From assembly GCA_017483765.1 (NCBI GenBank), contig JAFUVE010000036.1, positions 1 through 34,212 on the forward strand: a stretch of DNA of 34,212 nucleotides. The letters are read 5' to 3'. A program made the translations under genes and the position numbers. Below the pieces are notes generated by a model. That model worked only from the letters and a program-made list of their open reading frames with translations. It was not told where the DNA came from and did no database searches. Position 1 is the first letter of the stretch; every line of letters starts with the position of its first letter. The DNA is from Bacteroidaceae bacterium. GTDB lineage: Bacteria > Bacteroidota > Bacteroidia > Bacteroidales > Bacteroidaceae. Below are positions 8,337 to 16,490 of the stretch, one piece after another.

Positions 8337-8355
8337 AACATCACTAAATTAAAAG

Positions 8356-8390
8356 TAAAAAGGGTGCTCCAACGATGGAACACCCTTTTA
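8356..8390 (-). terminator. Intrinsic terminator of guaA
   Basis: Stem AAAAGGGTG (8358-8366) / CACCCTTTT (8381-8389), extended after one mismatch by TCC/GGA. On the minus strand T-rich sequence follows. It lies about 48 bp beyond the guaA stop. Confidence 0.85.
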
Positions 8391-8436
8391 GCTATTCATA
8401 TACTCTGATTTTTTGAGAAAACAGATTTCAGATTCT

Positions 8437-10044
8437 TTACTCCCACTCAATGGTGGCAGGTGGTTTTGAAGATATGTCGTAGCAGACACGGTTGACTCCC
8501 TTGACGTGGTTGATGATGTCGTTGGACACCTGTGCCATGAAGTCGTAGGGCAGGTGTGCCCAGTCAGCAGTCATCGCGTCGGTGGATGTGACGGCGCGCA
8601 GTGCCACCGGATGTTCGTATGTACGCTCGTCGCCCATGACTCCCACGCTTCGTACGGTCGAAAGGAGTATGGCTCCCGCCTGCCATATTTGGTCGTAGAG
8701 CGATACTTCGATCTCTCCGTCGGTCATCTGAGCAGGCACTCCTGCAGCCAGCACTTTACGTGCCTCCTCTCCCGAGAGCTTCACCTTGTATTCGCGTAGT
8801 CCGCGGATGTAGATGTCGTCGGCGTCCTGGAGTATGCGGACTTTCTCCGGCGTGATGTCGCCGAGGATGCGCACTGCGAGTCCTGGTCCTGGGAATGGGT
8901 GTCGCGTGATGAGGTGCTCAGGCATACCCAGCTGTCGTCCTACCCGTCGCACCTCATCCTTGAACAGCCATTTCAGTGGCTCGCAAAGCTCGAGGTGCAT
9001 CTCCTTGGGCAGTCCACCCACGTTGTGGTGGCTCTTGATGACCTTACCCGTGATGTTGAGCGACTCGATGCGGTCGGGGTAGATGGTGCCTTGTGCGAGC
9101 CATTTGGCTCCGGTGATTTTCTTTGCCTCCGCGTTGAACACCTCGACGAAGTCGCGTCCTATGATTTTTCGCTTCTGCTCGGGGTCGGTGACGCCTTGGA
9201 GGTCGGCGAAGAACTTCTGTGACGCGTCCACGCCGATGACGTTGAGTCCGAGGCACTCATAGTCGTGCATCACGTCGCGGAACTCGTTCTTTCGCAGCAT
9301 TCCGTGGTCGACGAAGATGCAAGTGAGGTTCTTTCCGATTGCCCTGTTGAGCAGAACAGCCGCCACGGATGAGTCGACACCTCCCGAGAGTCCGAGAATG
9401 ACCCTGTCTTCGCCAATCTGTTGTTTCAGTTCAGCCACCGTGGTCTCCACGAACGATGCGGCGCTCCAGTCCTGTCGGCTTCCGCAGATGTCGACGACGA
9501 AGTTCTTGAGCAGCAGGCTTCCCTGCACCGAGTGGAAGACCTCCGGGTGGAACTGCACACCCCAAAGCGGTTCGTTCTCCGCCTGATATGCAGCGAAGTT
9601 CACCTTTGCGGTCGACGCGATTTTCTTGAATCCGTCTGGTATGGCCGTGATGGTGTCGCCATGGCTCATCCACACCTGTGAGTTCTGACAGAATCCGGCG
9701 AATAGCGGGTTGTCCTGCTCGAACCACTCGAGGTTTGCGCGTCCGTATTCCCGGCTGCCAGCCGGCTCCACTTTTCCACCGTAGGTGTAGCTCATATACT
9801 GTGCTCCGTAGCAAATTCCCAGGAGCGGGTATTTGCCTCGGATGCCGGAGAGGTCGACCTTGAAAGCCTCTTGGTCGTAGACGGAGAAAGGGCTGCCCGA
9901 CAGGATCACGCCGATGACGTCGGGGTCTTCGTGCGGGAATTTGTTGTAGGGCAGGATTTCGCAGAAGGTGTCCAGCTCGCGGACACGGCGGCCAATCAGC
10001 TGCGTGGTCTGAGAGCCGAAGTCTAAGATGATGATTTTTTGCAT
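8437..10044 (-). CDS. guaA: GMP synthase (glutamine-hydrolysing)
   Basis: A 535-residue protein, close to the usual length of about 510-530. The N-terminal class I glutamine amidotransferase domain has the nucleophile in LLGICYGAQ (Cys78) and the His166/Glu168 pair in VQFHPEVF. The ATP-pyrophosphatase domain begins with the P-loop [10 protein letters not shown] (about 218-226). The GMP-synthase C-terminal dimerisation domain ends with PPATIEWE, the standard ending. It converts XMP to GMP in the cytoplasm with ATP and glutamine, the last step of guanine nucleotide synthesis. The start ATG ([17 protein letters not shown]) is the conserved one. It has its own terminator, and no clear promoter motif was found in the 228-bp gap upstream. 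It is bracketed by two same-orientation copies of the MITE-like element. Confidence 0.97.
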   Translation of the reverse strand: MQKIIILDFGSQTTQLIGRRVRELDTFCEILPYNKFPHEDPDVIGVILSGSPFSVYDQEAFKVDLSGIRGKYPLLGICYGAQYMSYTYGGKVEPAGSREYGRANLEWFEQDNPLFAGFCQNSQVWMSHGDTITAIPDGFKKIASTAKVNFAAYQAENEPLWGVQFHPEVFHSVQGSLLLKNFVVDICGSRQDWSAASFVETTVAELKQQIGEDRVILGLSGGVDSSVAAVLLNRAIGKNLTCIFVDHGMLRKNEFRDVMHDYECLGLNVIGVDASQKFFADLQGVTDPEQKRKIIGRDFVEVFNAEAKKITGAKWLAQGTIYPDRIESLNITGKVIKSHHNVGGLPKEMHLELCEPLKWLFKDEVRRVGRQLGMPEHLITRHPFPGPGLAVRILGDITPEKVRILQDADDIYIRGLREYKVKLSGEEARKVLAAGVPAQMTDGEIEVSLYDQIWQAGAILLSTVRSVGVMGDERTYEHPVALRAVTSTDAMTADWAHLPYDFMAQVSNDIINHVKGVNRVCYDISSKPPATIEWE

Positions 10045-10082
10045 GAATATTGTGTTTGATGATTTTTATGTAACCGTAATGA

Positions 10083-10193
10083 AATAAGTTGCCTCGTTTT
10101 CATGAAGACAAGAAGGAGCGAAGACTAGAAGACAAGACGATAGTCTGCTATGGCCAGCATTCCCATGAGACAGAAACAGAGGCAAGTTATTAT
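10083..10193 (+). mobile_element. MITE-like repeat element, copy B (111 bp)
   Basis: Left end AATAAGTTGCCTC (10083-10095) and right end GAGGCAAGTTATT (10179-10191) are inverted repeats with one mismatch. The inner ATGAAGACAAGAAG and AGAAGACAAGACGATAGTC segments match the other copies. The 42-nt frame at 10102-10143 is kept in length but interrupted by an in-frame TAG. It fills most of the gap between guaA and the DUF2264 gene. Confidence 0.7.
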
Positions 10194-10237
10194 TTGATTC
10201 ATACTCTATGGGCGGAATGGGATATCTGGTAACTTGT

Positions 10238-10265
10238 AAATTTCAAACCTCAAATTTCAAACCTC
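10238..10265. repeat. 14-bp perfect tandem repeat (2 units)
   Basis: AAATTTCAAACCTC is repeated exactly at 10238-10251 and 10252-10265, just beyond the stop codon of the minus-strand DUF2264 gene. On the minus strand it reads GAGGTTTGAAATTT. A similar TTTGAGGTTTGAAGTTT lies just after the chromate transporter stop (about 590-605). Confidence 0.8.
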
Positions 10266-10272
10266 AAATGAT

Positions 10273-11580
10273 TTACTCCCAGTAGAGGATTTGCGGGTTG
10301 ATGTCCCACTTGTGGTCCTTGGGGAAGTCGTCACCCTCCCATGCTTTCTTTGACGTCCATTTCTCGGCCGGGTCTGTCCAGAATGGGTCGTCGGCTGGAA
10401 GTCCGAGCGGCAGGAAGGCAAGTGAAGTCATGTAGAGTGAGCCGTTGTTGGTGTACCAGTCCGCCACGTTTGGATGGTTGCCGAGGAATCCGATTGTGAG
10501 AAATCCCTGCTTGTTGAAGTTGTTAGCCTGTCCGAACATCTTCTTTGCCACCGCCGTGAGTCCTGCGCGCACCTGTCCGTTTGTCAGCTCCTTAGGGAGT
10601 TGCTTTCTCCAAGCCAGCTGTGCCAGCGGCTGGAATACAGCCATACGGTAAGGGATGCTTCTTCCAACCACGGGGTATGTGCCTTCCGGAGAGATGAAGC
10701 GCTCCAGAATGACTGAATATTTCTGCATCCTCTTCCGCACGATCTCCAGACGGTTCTTCGCCCCGTTTCGCTTGTCGCCATGGCTACGCACGAGGTAGTT
10801 GTTGTTTGGCTGCTTGGCAGATACCATCTCCAGAATCTCGGTGTACATGGGCTGTATGACATATGCATTGTAGTAGTCGAATGCGAACGAAGGCCCGTCG
10901 CTGTAGAGTCCGTCGCCGATATACCATTCCTCCGCCTTGCTGACCGCCATCTTGATGCGGTATGCGTCGTAGCTTGCTCCCACATACATGAGGAACGCCT
11001 CTTCCATTCCGACGAACAAGACCCAGTTGGTGTATGGCGGGTCGTAGCGTCTGAGTCCCTGTATTTCTTTGATGTAGCGCTGCTTCGTGATGGAGTCGAG
11101 CGGCACCCACAACGCGTCGTATCCACGGTAGAGGCTCTCGACGAGATATGCTGCGTCGACGAGAGTCTGTCCTCCAGATGTCCATCCGAGGTAGTCCGGG
11201 CTTTCCGGGTCTACTGCGTTTGCATAGGCTTTCAGTGCCCACTCCCGCAACTGCTTACGCTTAGCGCCTTCGGGCGTGTTGTCGTCGGGCAGCGACAGCC
11301 ATGGTGCCAGTCCTGCCATCAGTCTGGCGAAACACTCCATATAGCTGACTTTCTTGTCGCGGTTGTCCCATGTGGGTGACAGCTCCAGTCCTCCGTTCTC
11401 TACGGTCATCATCTGCTGAAGCTTTCCTTCTGCCATGTTTTTCAGCACAGGTTCTGCCATCTGATACATGATGTCCACCCATACTTCACGGTCGGACTTC
11501 GGGTTTTCTTTCGGCTGGATGGCATGGCTGCAGAGGCTTAGTGTAAGCAGCGCAAACGTCAAAATAATTGTTTTTTTCAT
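10273..11580 (-). CDS. DUF2264 domain protein, secreted or periplasmic
   Basis: A 435-residue protein with a signal peptide (MKKTIILTFALLTLSLCSHA) and a mature part that reads as DUF2264 along its full length. Features include YMECFARLMAGLAPWL near 78-93, the aromatic-rich YDPPYTNWVLFVGMEEAFLM, GDGLYSDGPSFAFDYYNAYV, and ISPEGTYPVVGRSIPYR. The DUF2264 fold is thought to be an alpha/alpha toroid like that of glycan-active enzymes. Members in Bacteroidetes often sit near polysaccharide utilisation genes, but I cannot assign a substrate. It follows the lipoprotein gene by 43 bp on the same strand and is probably the last gene of that unit. Regulation is not visible. Confidence 0.75.
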   Translation of the reverse strand: MKKTIILTFALLTLSLCSHAIQPKENPKSDREVWVDIMYQMAEPVLKNMAEGKLQQMMTVENGGLELSPTWDNRDKKVSYMECFARLMAGLAPWLSLPDDNTPEGAKRKQLREWALKAYANAVDPESPDYLGWTSGGQTLVDAAYLVESLYRGYDALWVPLDSITKQRYIKEIQGLRRYDPPYTNWVLFVGMEEAFLMYVGASYDAYRIKMAVSKAEEWYIGDGLYSDGPSFAFDYYNAYVIQPMYTEILEMVSAKQPNNNYLVRSHGDKRNGAKNRLEIVRKRMQKYSVILERFISPEGTYPVVGRSIPYRMAVFQPLAQLAWRKQLPKELTNGQVRAGLTAVAKKMFGQANNFNKQGFLTIGFLGNHPNVADWYTNNGSLYMTSLAFLPLGLPADDPFWTDPAEKWTSKKAWEGDDFPKDHKWDINPQILYWE

Positions 11581-11623
11581 TGTTTTGTTTTTGTGGGTTG
11601 AATGAGTTGAATGGGGTGGGCCC

Positions 11624-12226
11624 TTATCGTGTTTGCTTCATGAAAGTGACTTCTTGCCTGTCGTGATACAGCAAGAGGGTGTCAGCGTTCATCGACAAGA
11701 TATGTAGGGTGTCGGTGCGACTCTGTCCGAGAGAGTCGGGCAGGGTGGAGAGAATGATCCGTCCGTCGTTGAGATACCAGTTGCAGTTGTCGTCCATGCC
11801 CACATTATTAAAATAATGGGCATAGTGGTTTTCTTGGATAGCCAGGAACGTGTTGACGCTGGTCGTGTCGCTTCTGTGTTCCCATGTCTGGAGCAGGCTG
11901 TTCAGGTTGACGATGGTGGAGGAATAAGGATGTCCGTCGACCATCAGCAGCGTCACCTCCACGGAGTCTCCCGGATTTGAAGACCCGAAGAACCGTTCGT
12001 TTCCGATTTTGATGTTGACGATGCCGCTGTCCGGCTTGATCAGCTCAAGGTTGTCGGAAGATGTACACACACCGATGGTACCGACCAGCACTTCCTTAGC
12101 CGGTATTCTCAGCAACATTCCGTTCGTACGGATATTGCCGTCGCTGTCCTCCACGGCCTCGTCGGTGCCGCATGCGCACGACATCATCAGCCCCAGAGCT
12201 ATCAGTCCTGTCAGTATCCTCAACAT
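11624..12226 (-). CDS. Uncharacterised lipoprotein (200 aa)
   Basis: The start is taken at ATG 12226, where a signal peptide with lipobox LMMSC (lipidated Cys17) begins. A longer frame to 12397 would run into the upstream transporter gene and adds a non-hydrophobic lead, so it is rejected. The mature protein has no family I recognise. It is beta-rich, with strands such as SVEVTLLMVDG and a C-terminal DTLLLYHDRQEVTFMKQ that loosely recalls lipocalin-like small lipoproteins. The gene begins 13 bp beyond the stop of the nucleoside transporter, so the two are almost certainly co-transcribed. Likely membrane-anchored in the cell envelope. No function is proposed. Confidence 0.7.
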   Translation of the reverse strand: MLRILTGLIALGLMMSCACGTDEAVEDSDGNIRTNGMLLRIPAKEVLVGTIGVCTSSDNLELIKPDSGIVNIKIGNERFFGSSNPGDSVEVTLLMVDGHPYSSTIVNLNSLLQTWEHRSDTTSVNTFLAIQENHYAHYFNNVGMDDNCNWYLNDGRIILSTLPDSLGQSRTDTLHILSMNADTLLLYHDRQEVTFMKQTR

Positions 12227-12239
12227 TCGTTTTCCGTCT

Positions 12240-13592
12240 TTAATTCTTGCTACTGGCTTTCTTTGGATTCTCGAAGAATATGGCGAAGAGGATTGCCACA
12301 GCGAGTGCGAATCCAGCGAAGATATACCAGCATGTTGGCCAGTCGCCGACGAGGAATCCCTGCTCGTTCCATGTGCAGAAACTGTTGACGATAGCACCAG
12401 CGGACAGCGTGCCTACCGTTGCTCCGATTCCGTTGGTCATGAGCATGAAAAGTCCTTGAGCTGATGCCTTAATCGACGGGTCGCACTCCTGGTCGACATA
12501 CATCGCGCCAGACACATTGAAGAAGTCGAATGCCACGCCGTAGACGATACAAGAGAGAATGAACAGTATAACACCCGGCATCGTGGGTGATCCCAGTCCG
12601 AATAGTCCGAAACGGAACACCCATGCGAGCATGGCAATGAGCACAACGATCTTGATTCCGAATCGCTTGAGGAAGAACGGTATGAGCAGGATGCAGAACG
12701 CTTCACTGATTTGGGATATGGATGTCAGAAGCGTCGCGTTGTTGGCAGCGAACGACGATGCGATGGCCGGGTCCTCACTTCCTTTGAAGCTCGTCAGGAA
12801 CGGTCCTGCAAATCCGTTGGTCACCTGCAGCGACATACCCAGCAGAGCTGAGAATCCGAAGAACAACGCCATCTTCTTTGTCTTGAAAAGCTTGAACGCA
12901 GAGAGTCCGAAGGTCTCGGCAAAGGATTTCTTCTCGTTCTTGTCGCGTTTAGCCAACTCACATTTCGGCAATACAAAACTGTAGAGGAACAACACAAGGC
13001 TCAGCACTCCTGATACAAAGAACTGCCAGAACGTGTACTGGAACTTGTAGGCGTTCTCGCCTAAAGTGAATGAGAATCCGTTGTCGTCGAGGACAGCACA
13101 GTTGACGAACCACATGGTGGCGATGAATCCGACCGTTCCCATGACCCTGATAGGCGGGAAGTCTTTCACCGTGTCCATTCCGCTGTTCTTCAGTCCTGTG
13201 AATGCGACGGTGTTGGACAGTGCCAGCGTCGGCATGTAGAAACCGATGCTGATGGTGTAGCATGTGACGAACAATGCCTTGTTAGGCAATTCCTGTCCGA
13301 CTCCAGCCTGTAGTCCCATGAACCAGCATCCGAGCATCGCGCATCCTGCAATCAGGTGGCAAAGACCCAGCATGCGCTGAGGCTGAATGTACTTGTCGGC
13401 AAGAATTCCGATGAGAGTCGGCATAAAGATGGAAACGAAGCCCTGGATGGCGTAAAACCACGAAATTTCGGCACCAAGGCCTGCACTTCCGAGGTAGTTT
13501 CCCATGCAGGTGAGGTAAGCGCCCCACACGGCGAACTCGAGGAAGTTCATGATAATCAGCTGAGTCTTCAGCCCTTTTGCGTTATTTGCCAT
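12240..13592 (-). CDS. Nucleoside:H+ symporter, MFS (NupG/XapB-like)
   Basis: A 450-residue hydrophobic protein with about 12 predicted membrane segments. The N-terminal LIIMNFLEFAVWGAYLTCMG is the typical opening of the nucleoside:proton symporter family (NupG/XapB). It is followed by the GILADKYIQPQRMLGLCHLI loop after the second helix pair and a central charged loop (AKRDKNEKKS). NupG-type proteins import nucleosides across the inner membrane with protons. It sits between a secreted metallopeptidase gene and a lipoprotein gene on the same strand, with a 13-bp gap downstream, and is likely part of a larger operon. The exact substrate cannot be read from the sequence. It is a little longer than the E. 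coli family members of about 418 residues. Confidence 0.85.
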   Translation of the reverse strand: MANNAKGLKTQLIIMNFLEFAVWGAYLTCMGNYLGSAGLGAEISWFYAIQGFVSIFMPTLIGILADKYIQPQRMLGLCHLIAGCAMLGCWFMGLQAGVGQELPNKALFVTCYTISIGFYMPTLALSNTVAFTGLKNSGMDTVKDFPPIRVMGTVGFIATMWFVNCAVLDDNGFSFTLGENAYKFQYTFWQFFVSGVLSLVLFLYSFVLPKCELAKRDKNEKKSFAETFGLSAFKLFKTKKMALFFGFSALLGMSLQVTNGFAGPFLTSFKGSEDPAIASSFAANNATLLTSISQISEAFCILLIPFFLKRFGIKIVVLIAMLAWVFRFGLFGLGSPTMPGVILFILSCIVYGVAFDFFNVSGAMYVDQECDPSIKASAQGLFMLMTNGIGATVGTLSAGAIVNSFCTWNEQGFLVGDWPTCWYIFAGFALAVAILFAIFFENPKKASSKN

Positions 13593-13624
13593 GTTGTTTT
13601 GAGAGTTTAGAGTGAAGTTTGTGA

Positions 13625-13705
13625 TTCTAAGTGTTCTAGATATTCTAGGTGTTCTAGATATTCTAGATGTTCTAGGTGTTCTAGATTTACTAGATATTCT
13701 AGATT
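13625..13705. repeat. 9-bp tandem array, TTCTAGATA/TTCTAGGTG type (9 units)
   Basis: Nine contiguous 9-bp units run from TTCTAAGTG to TTCTAGATT. The array begins 11 bp beyond the stop of the metallopeptidase gene and ends before the transporter start. It produces a spurious plus-strand reading frame of VLDILG-type repeats, which is not a gene. Confidence 0.9.
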
Positions 13706-13716
13706 TATGGGGTTCA

Positions 13717-16407
13717 TTATTCTACATAGACTTTGAAGGTGTCGATGCGGTTGTCGTGGTGGAGAGCCAGGATGTACATGCCGCGCTGGAGGGTAGCTGG
13801 TAGCTGTACTGTGGATGAGGGGCTGACCTTCTGCTCGTCGATTATGATGCCGCTGACTCCTACGAGGTGGGCCGTAACAGTCTCTGGAGAGATACCTCCG
13901 AGGTCGAGCTGCACCTGCTGTCCTGCATGAAGTACACCCGACAGGATCTTGATGACCGGCTCCCCGCCTTTTCCAGTGTCGGATTTGGCCAGGTCGATTG
14001 CGGTGGGGGTGGTGAATGTTTCGTCCTCCAACTGCTGCTCATAGAAGTACCATTTCACGTCTTTCGATGCCACCTGGTAGGCTCCTTCGCCCAGCTTGAT
14101 ACGGTAGTCCCAGTGCTTCTTTCGCTGTTCCTCGCCGGTGTAGATGTAGTCGGTGTTAGCCACGACCACGAATACGACTCTGTTAGCCGGTGCGTCGTTG
14201 TCGTCCCATGTCAGCTTCATCTTTCCGCAGGTGACCGGCTGGCTGTAAACCGTCTCGCCCTTTGCTGTTCGGTAGCAGAGTTGGGCGCGCATCTGCTCGT
14301 CTTCCGGCCTGAAGAAAATCTCACATCCTGAGTCTCCGACATGCACCGGTATGATGTTTCCACCGCTCCAACCCGGGTTGGTGATGGTGTCGGGTGCCAT
14401 CCATCCTTCTGCGTCGTTCTGCTCGAGAGTCTGGTAAGGCGTCAGTTTGAAGGGCGCCACGTCAATCCACTTGGGCTCAAACTCGGCCTTCACCGTCGAT
14501 CCGAAGTAGTTGTTGAGCAGGTTACGGCATCCGTTGGAGAATCCTCCGAAGTCCATGGTTGCAAGCCGTGCCCTGTACTGGAGTATGAGGCTACGCATGG
14601 CTTCATCTCCGATGCCTTCCACACGCTCCGCGCTGTTCCCTTTTGCTATCCCTTCGAGTACACGAGTTCGGCAGTATCTCCAAATCCATGGAACAGCTCC
14701 TTCTCCTACGCACTCTCCGAGGAAGAGCGGGAACACCTCTCCGTACTGTACACCTCCGATGAGGTTTCTCCAAGTACACACCTGTCGTCCCCCCTCGTAC
14801 ATGTTGACCCCTTCCGCGCTGGGTCCACCGAATGATCCGTCCTGCAGCCATCCCGAGTAGCACTCAATGGGCATGAATGGGCAGATGAGGTTTCCAACTC
14901 CGAGCCATCCCGGCGATCCGTATACGTTGTCGCGCTTGGCGTTCATCGCCATCTGCAGCCATACGTTTCCTCCTTCGTGGAACCACGCCGACTGCTTCAC
15001 ACCTTCCATGTCGGCGAAAAGCGCGTGTATTCCCTCGTGAATCATCGCCTCCCGCTGGTAGTCTCCGTCGTTCCATTTCCGGTCGGCGTCGTCGCGGAAC
15101 CGGCTTACGGGATAGTAAGATGCCCAGACGCAGGGCCATGTTGCTCCGTCGATGTAAGTTGAGCTTTGGTACCCGCCCTCGGTAGTCTGCGACTCGTTGT
15201 CGTTGCTGAGTCCGGAGCCGAAGACATAGACGAATGACTTCCACCCTTTTCTTGCGTTGATGTCGGGTGGCCATCCCATCTCGTCGCGGATGTAAGCGAA
15301 GTCGACGTCGTATTTCTTCATCATGTTCGTCATCGCATTGTAGTCGTTGGCTCCTACGGTCGAGTTGAGGTCGTCGCCCCAGAATACTGACCACCATTCG
15401 CCTTCCACCACGTTAGCCGCCTTTCCGTTCTTCTGCTTGAATGAGTGCACCTTCTTGGGCTGCGGGAATCCGTTGGGGTACTCGTCTCTGAAGTCGTAGC
15501 TCCAGAATGGTGTGTTCGCCTTCCAGTCGTAGCGTTCGCCCTGGTGCGCCTGAACATCCACGTAGAACTGGCAAGTCTGTGAGCGTCTGTTTCCGTTGGC
15601 ATCGGTGACGATGAGAATTGATGTGTATGCTCCAGAGCTCTCTTCCGTCACGTCGCTCAGCGTGAAGTTCTCGTCGCCGTAGACTCTCAGGCTCTTTCCT
15701 GAAGGGCCTTTCACGTTGAATCGGAGGCTCTCTCCTTCGTTCAGCGGCAGGAATCCCAATGTGATGTCGTCTCCCACGTTTGCTTGCACGCAGTTGTTTC
15801 GCTCAGCGTTTTCCCCGTTCACACTCACCATTGGATTTGCAATCCATGAGTCGATGCGGTCGGGTCTGTGGTTGAACGCCGGCATGTCGGTCTCCACCGT
15901 CTCTTTGTCTCCGATTGTCAGAGCGAAATGGAACTCGACGGTGTCCGCAGTTGTCTCGTTCACCAGAGCCTGCTTCCATGTGTATAGGTTTCCGTCCTCC
16001 ACCATTCCTTCCACCGTCGTGATGCTGAAACCTTTCGTGTCGTCGAATGCGCATGCTATGGCACGCTTTCGGTTAGCCGCGTTCACCGCCAGTCCGTTCG
16101 CGTTGACGTAGTGGCCATACGGTGTGAGCGATGATCCGTAGGTGTATCTGCCGGATGTTGGGTTCACGGAATAGAACTTCACGTTTCTGGATTTCATTGC
16201 CGCGCTGAACGATCCGTCTGCCTGGCAGTTGAGTTTCGTGCCGAGCACGTTTGCGTTGGTAGGGCATTCCGTGGGGTTGGCTTGGTTGAGCGTTCGCCCT
16301 ATCGTGAAGTTGTAGACGGTCTTGCTGCCGGCGGCCAGGGCGTTTCCGCCCGTGGCCATCGTCAGCAGACATGCCGCCAATATTGATTTTGTCAGTGTTA
16401 TTTTCAT
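13717..16407 (-). CDS. Secreted HExxH metallopeptidase-like protein (896 aa) with T9SS-like tail
   Basis: Signal peptide MKITLTKSILAACLLTMATG (cleavage near ALA-AGS). The region near 190-290 reads as Ig-like strands (VGDDITLGF, FTLSDVTEESSGAY). The central part has AMIHEGIHALF with an HExxH zinc motif at 457-461, followed by WFHEGGNVWLQ whose Glu478 is a good third ligand, giving a gluzincin-like layout. The surrounding region (YDVDFAYIRDEMGWPPD, FVYVFGSGL) may correspond to DUF6055. The C-terminal 30 residues (LQRGMYILALHHDNRIDTF) fit a T9SS sorting tail. Likely an outer-membrane-exported or surface protease or glycan-associated hydrolase. It lies 83 bp downstream of the S46 peptidase gene, same strand, with a 9-bp repeat array between. 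Catalysis is inferred from the motif. Confidence 0.7.
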   Translation of the reverse strand: MKITLTKSILAACLLTMATGGNALAAGSKTVYNFTIGRTLNQANPTECPTNANVLGTKLNCQADGSFSAAMKSRNVKFYSVNPTSGRYTYGSSLTPYGHYVNANGLAVNAANRKRAIACAFDDTKGFSITTVEGMVEDGNLYTWKQALVNETTADTVEFHFALTIGDKETVETDMPAFNHRPDRIDSWIANPMVSVNGENAERNNCVQANVGDDITLGFLPLNEGESLRFNVKGPSGKSLRVYGDENFTLSDVTEESSGAYTSILIVTDANGNRRSQTCQFYVDVQAHQGERYDWKANTPFWSYDFRDEYPNGFPQPKKVHSFKQKNGKAANVVEGEWWSVFWGDDLNSTVGANDYNAMTNMMKKYDVDFAYIRDEMGWPPDINARKGWKSFVYVFGSGLSNDNESQTTEGGYQSSTYIDGATWPCVWASYYPVSRFRDDADRKWNDGDYQREAMIHEGIHALFADMEGVKQSAWFHEGGNVWLQMAMNAKRDNVYGSPGWLGVGNLICPFMPIECYSGWLQDGSFGGPSAEGVNMYEGGRQVCTWRNLIGGVQYGEVFPLFLGECVGEGAVPWIWRYCRTRVLEGIAKGNSAERVEGIGDEAMRSLILQYRARLATMDFGGFSNGCRNLLNNYFGSTVKAEFEPKWIDVAPFKLTPYQTLEQNDAEGWMAPDTITNPGWSGGNIIPVHVGDSGCEIFFRPEDEQMRAQLCYRTAKGETVYSQPVTCGKMKLTWDDNDAPANRVVFVVVANTDYIYTGEEQRKKHWDYRIKLGEGAYQVASKDVKWYFYEQQLEDETFTTPTAIDLAKSDTGKGGEPVIKILSGVLHAGQQVQLDLGGISPETVTAHLVGVSGIIIDEQKVSPSSTVQLPATLQRGMYILALHHDNRIDTFKVYVE

Positions 16408-16433
16408 GTGTCAGTTAGTTGTTTTGGGGGGGA

Positions 16434-16478
16434 TTCTATATATTCTAAATTTTCTAGATTTTCTAGACTTTCTAGATT
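16434..16478. repeat. 9-bp tandem array, TTCTAGATT type (5 units)
   Basis: Units TTCTATATA, TTCTAAATT, TTCTAGATT, TTCTAGACT, TTCTAGATT, then a T run. The array starts 12 bp beyond the S46 peptidase stop, on the gene's 3' side. Confidence 0.85.
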
Positions 16479-16490
16479 TTTTTGCAGTTT

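Noticed and set aside
12227-12397. 57-residue N-terminal extension of the 200-aa lipoprotein
   Set aside because: Overlaps the transporter gene and hides the signal peptide; ATG 12226 gives a clean lipobox.
13612-13803. Plus-strand frame with VLDILGVLD repeats
   Set aside because: It is the 9-bp TTCTAGATT array read in frame, then antisense of the metallopeptidase gene.
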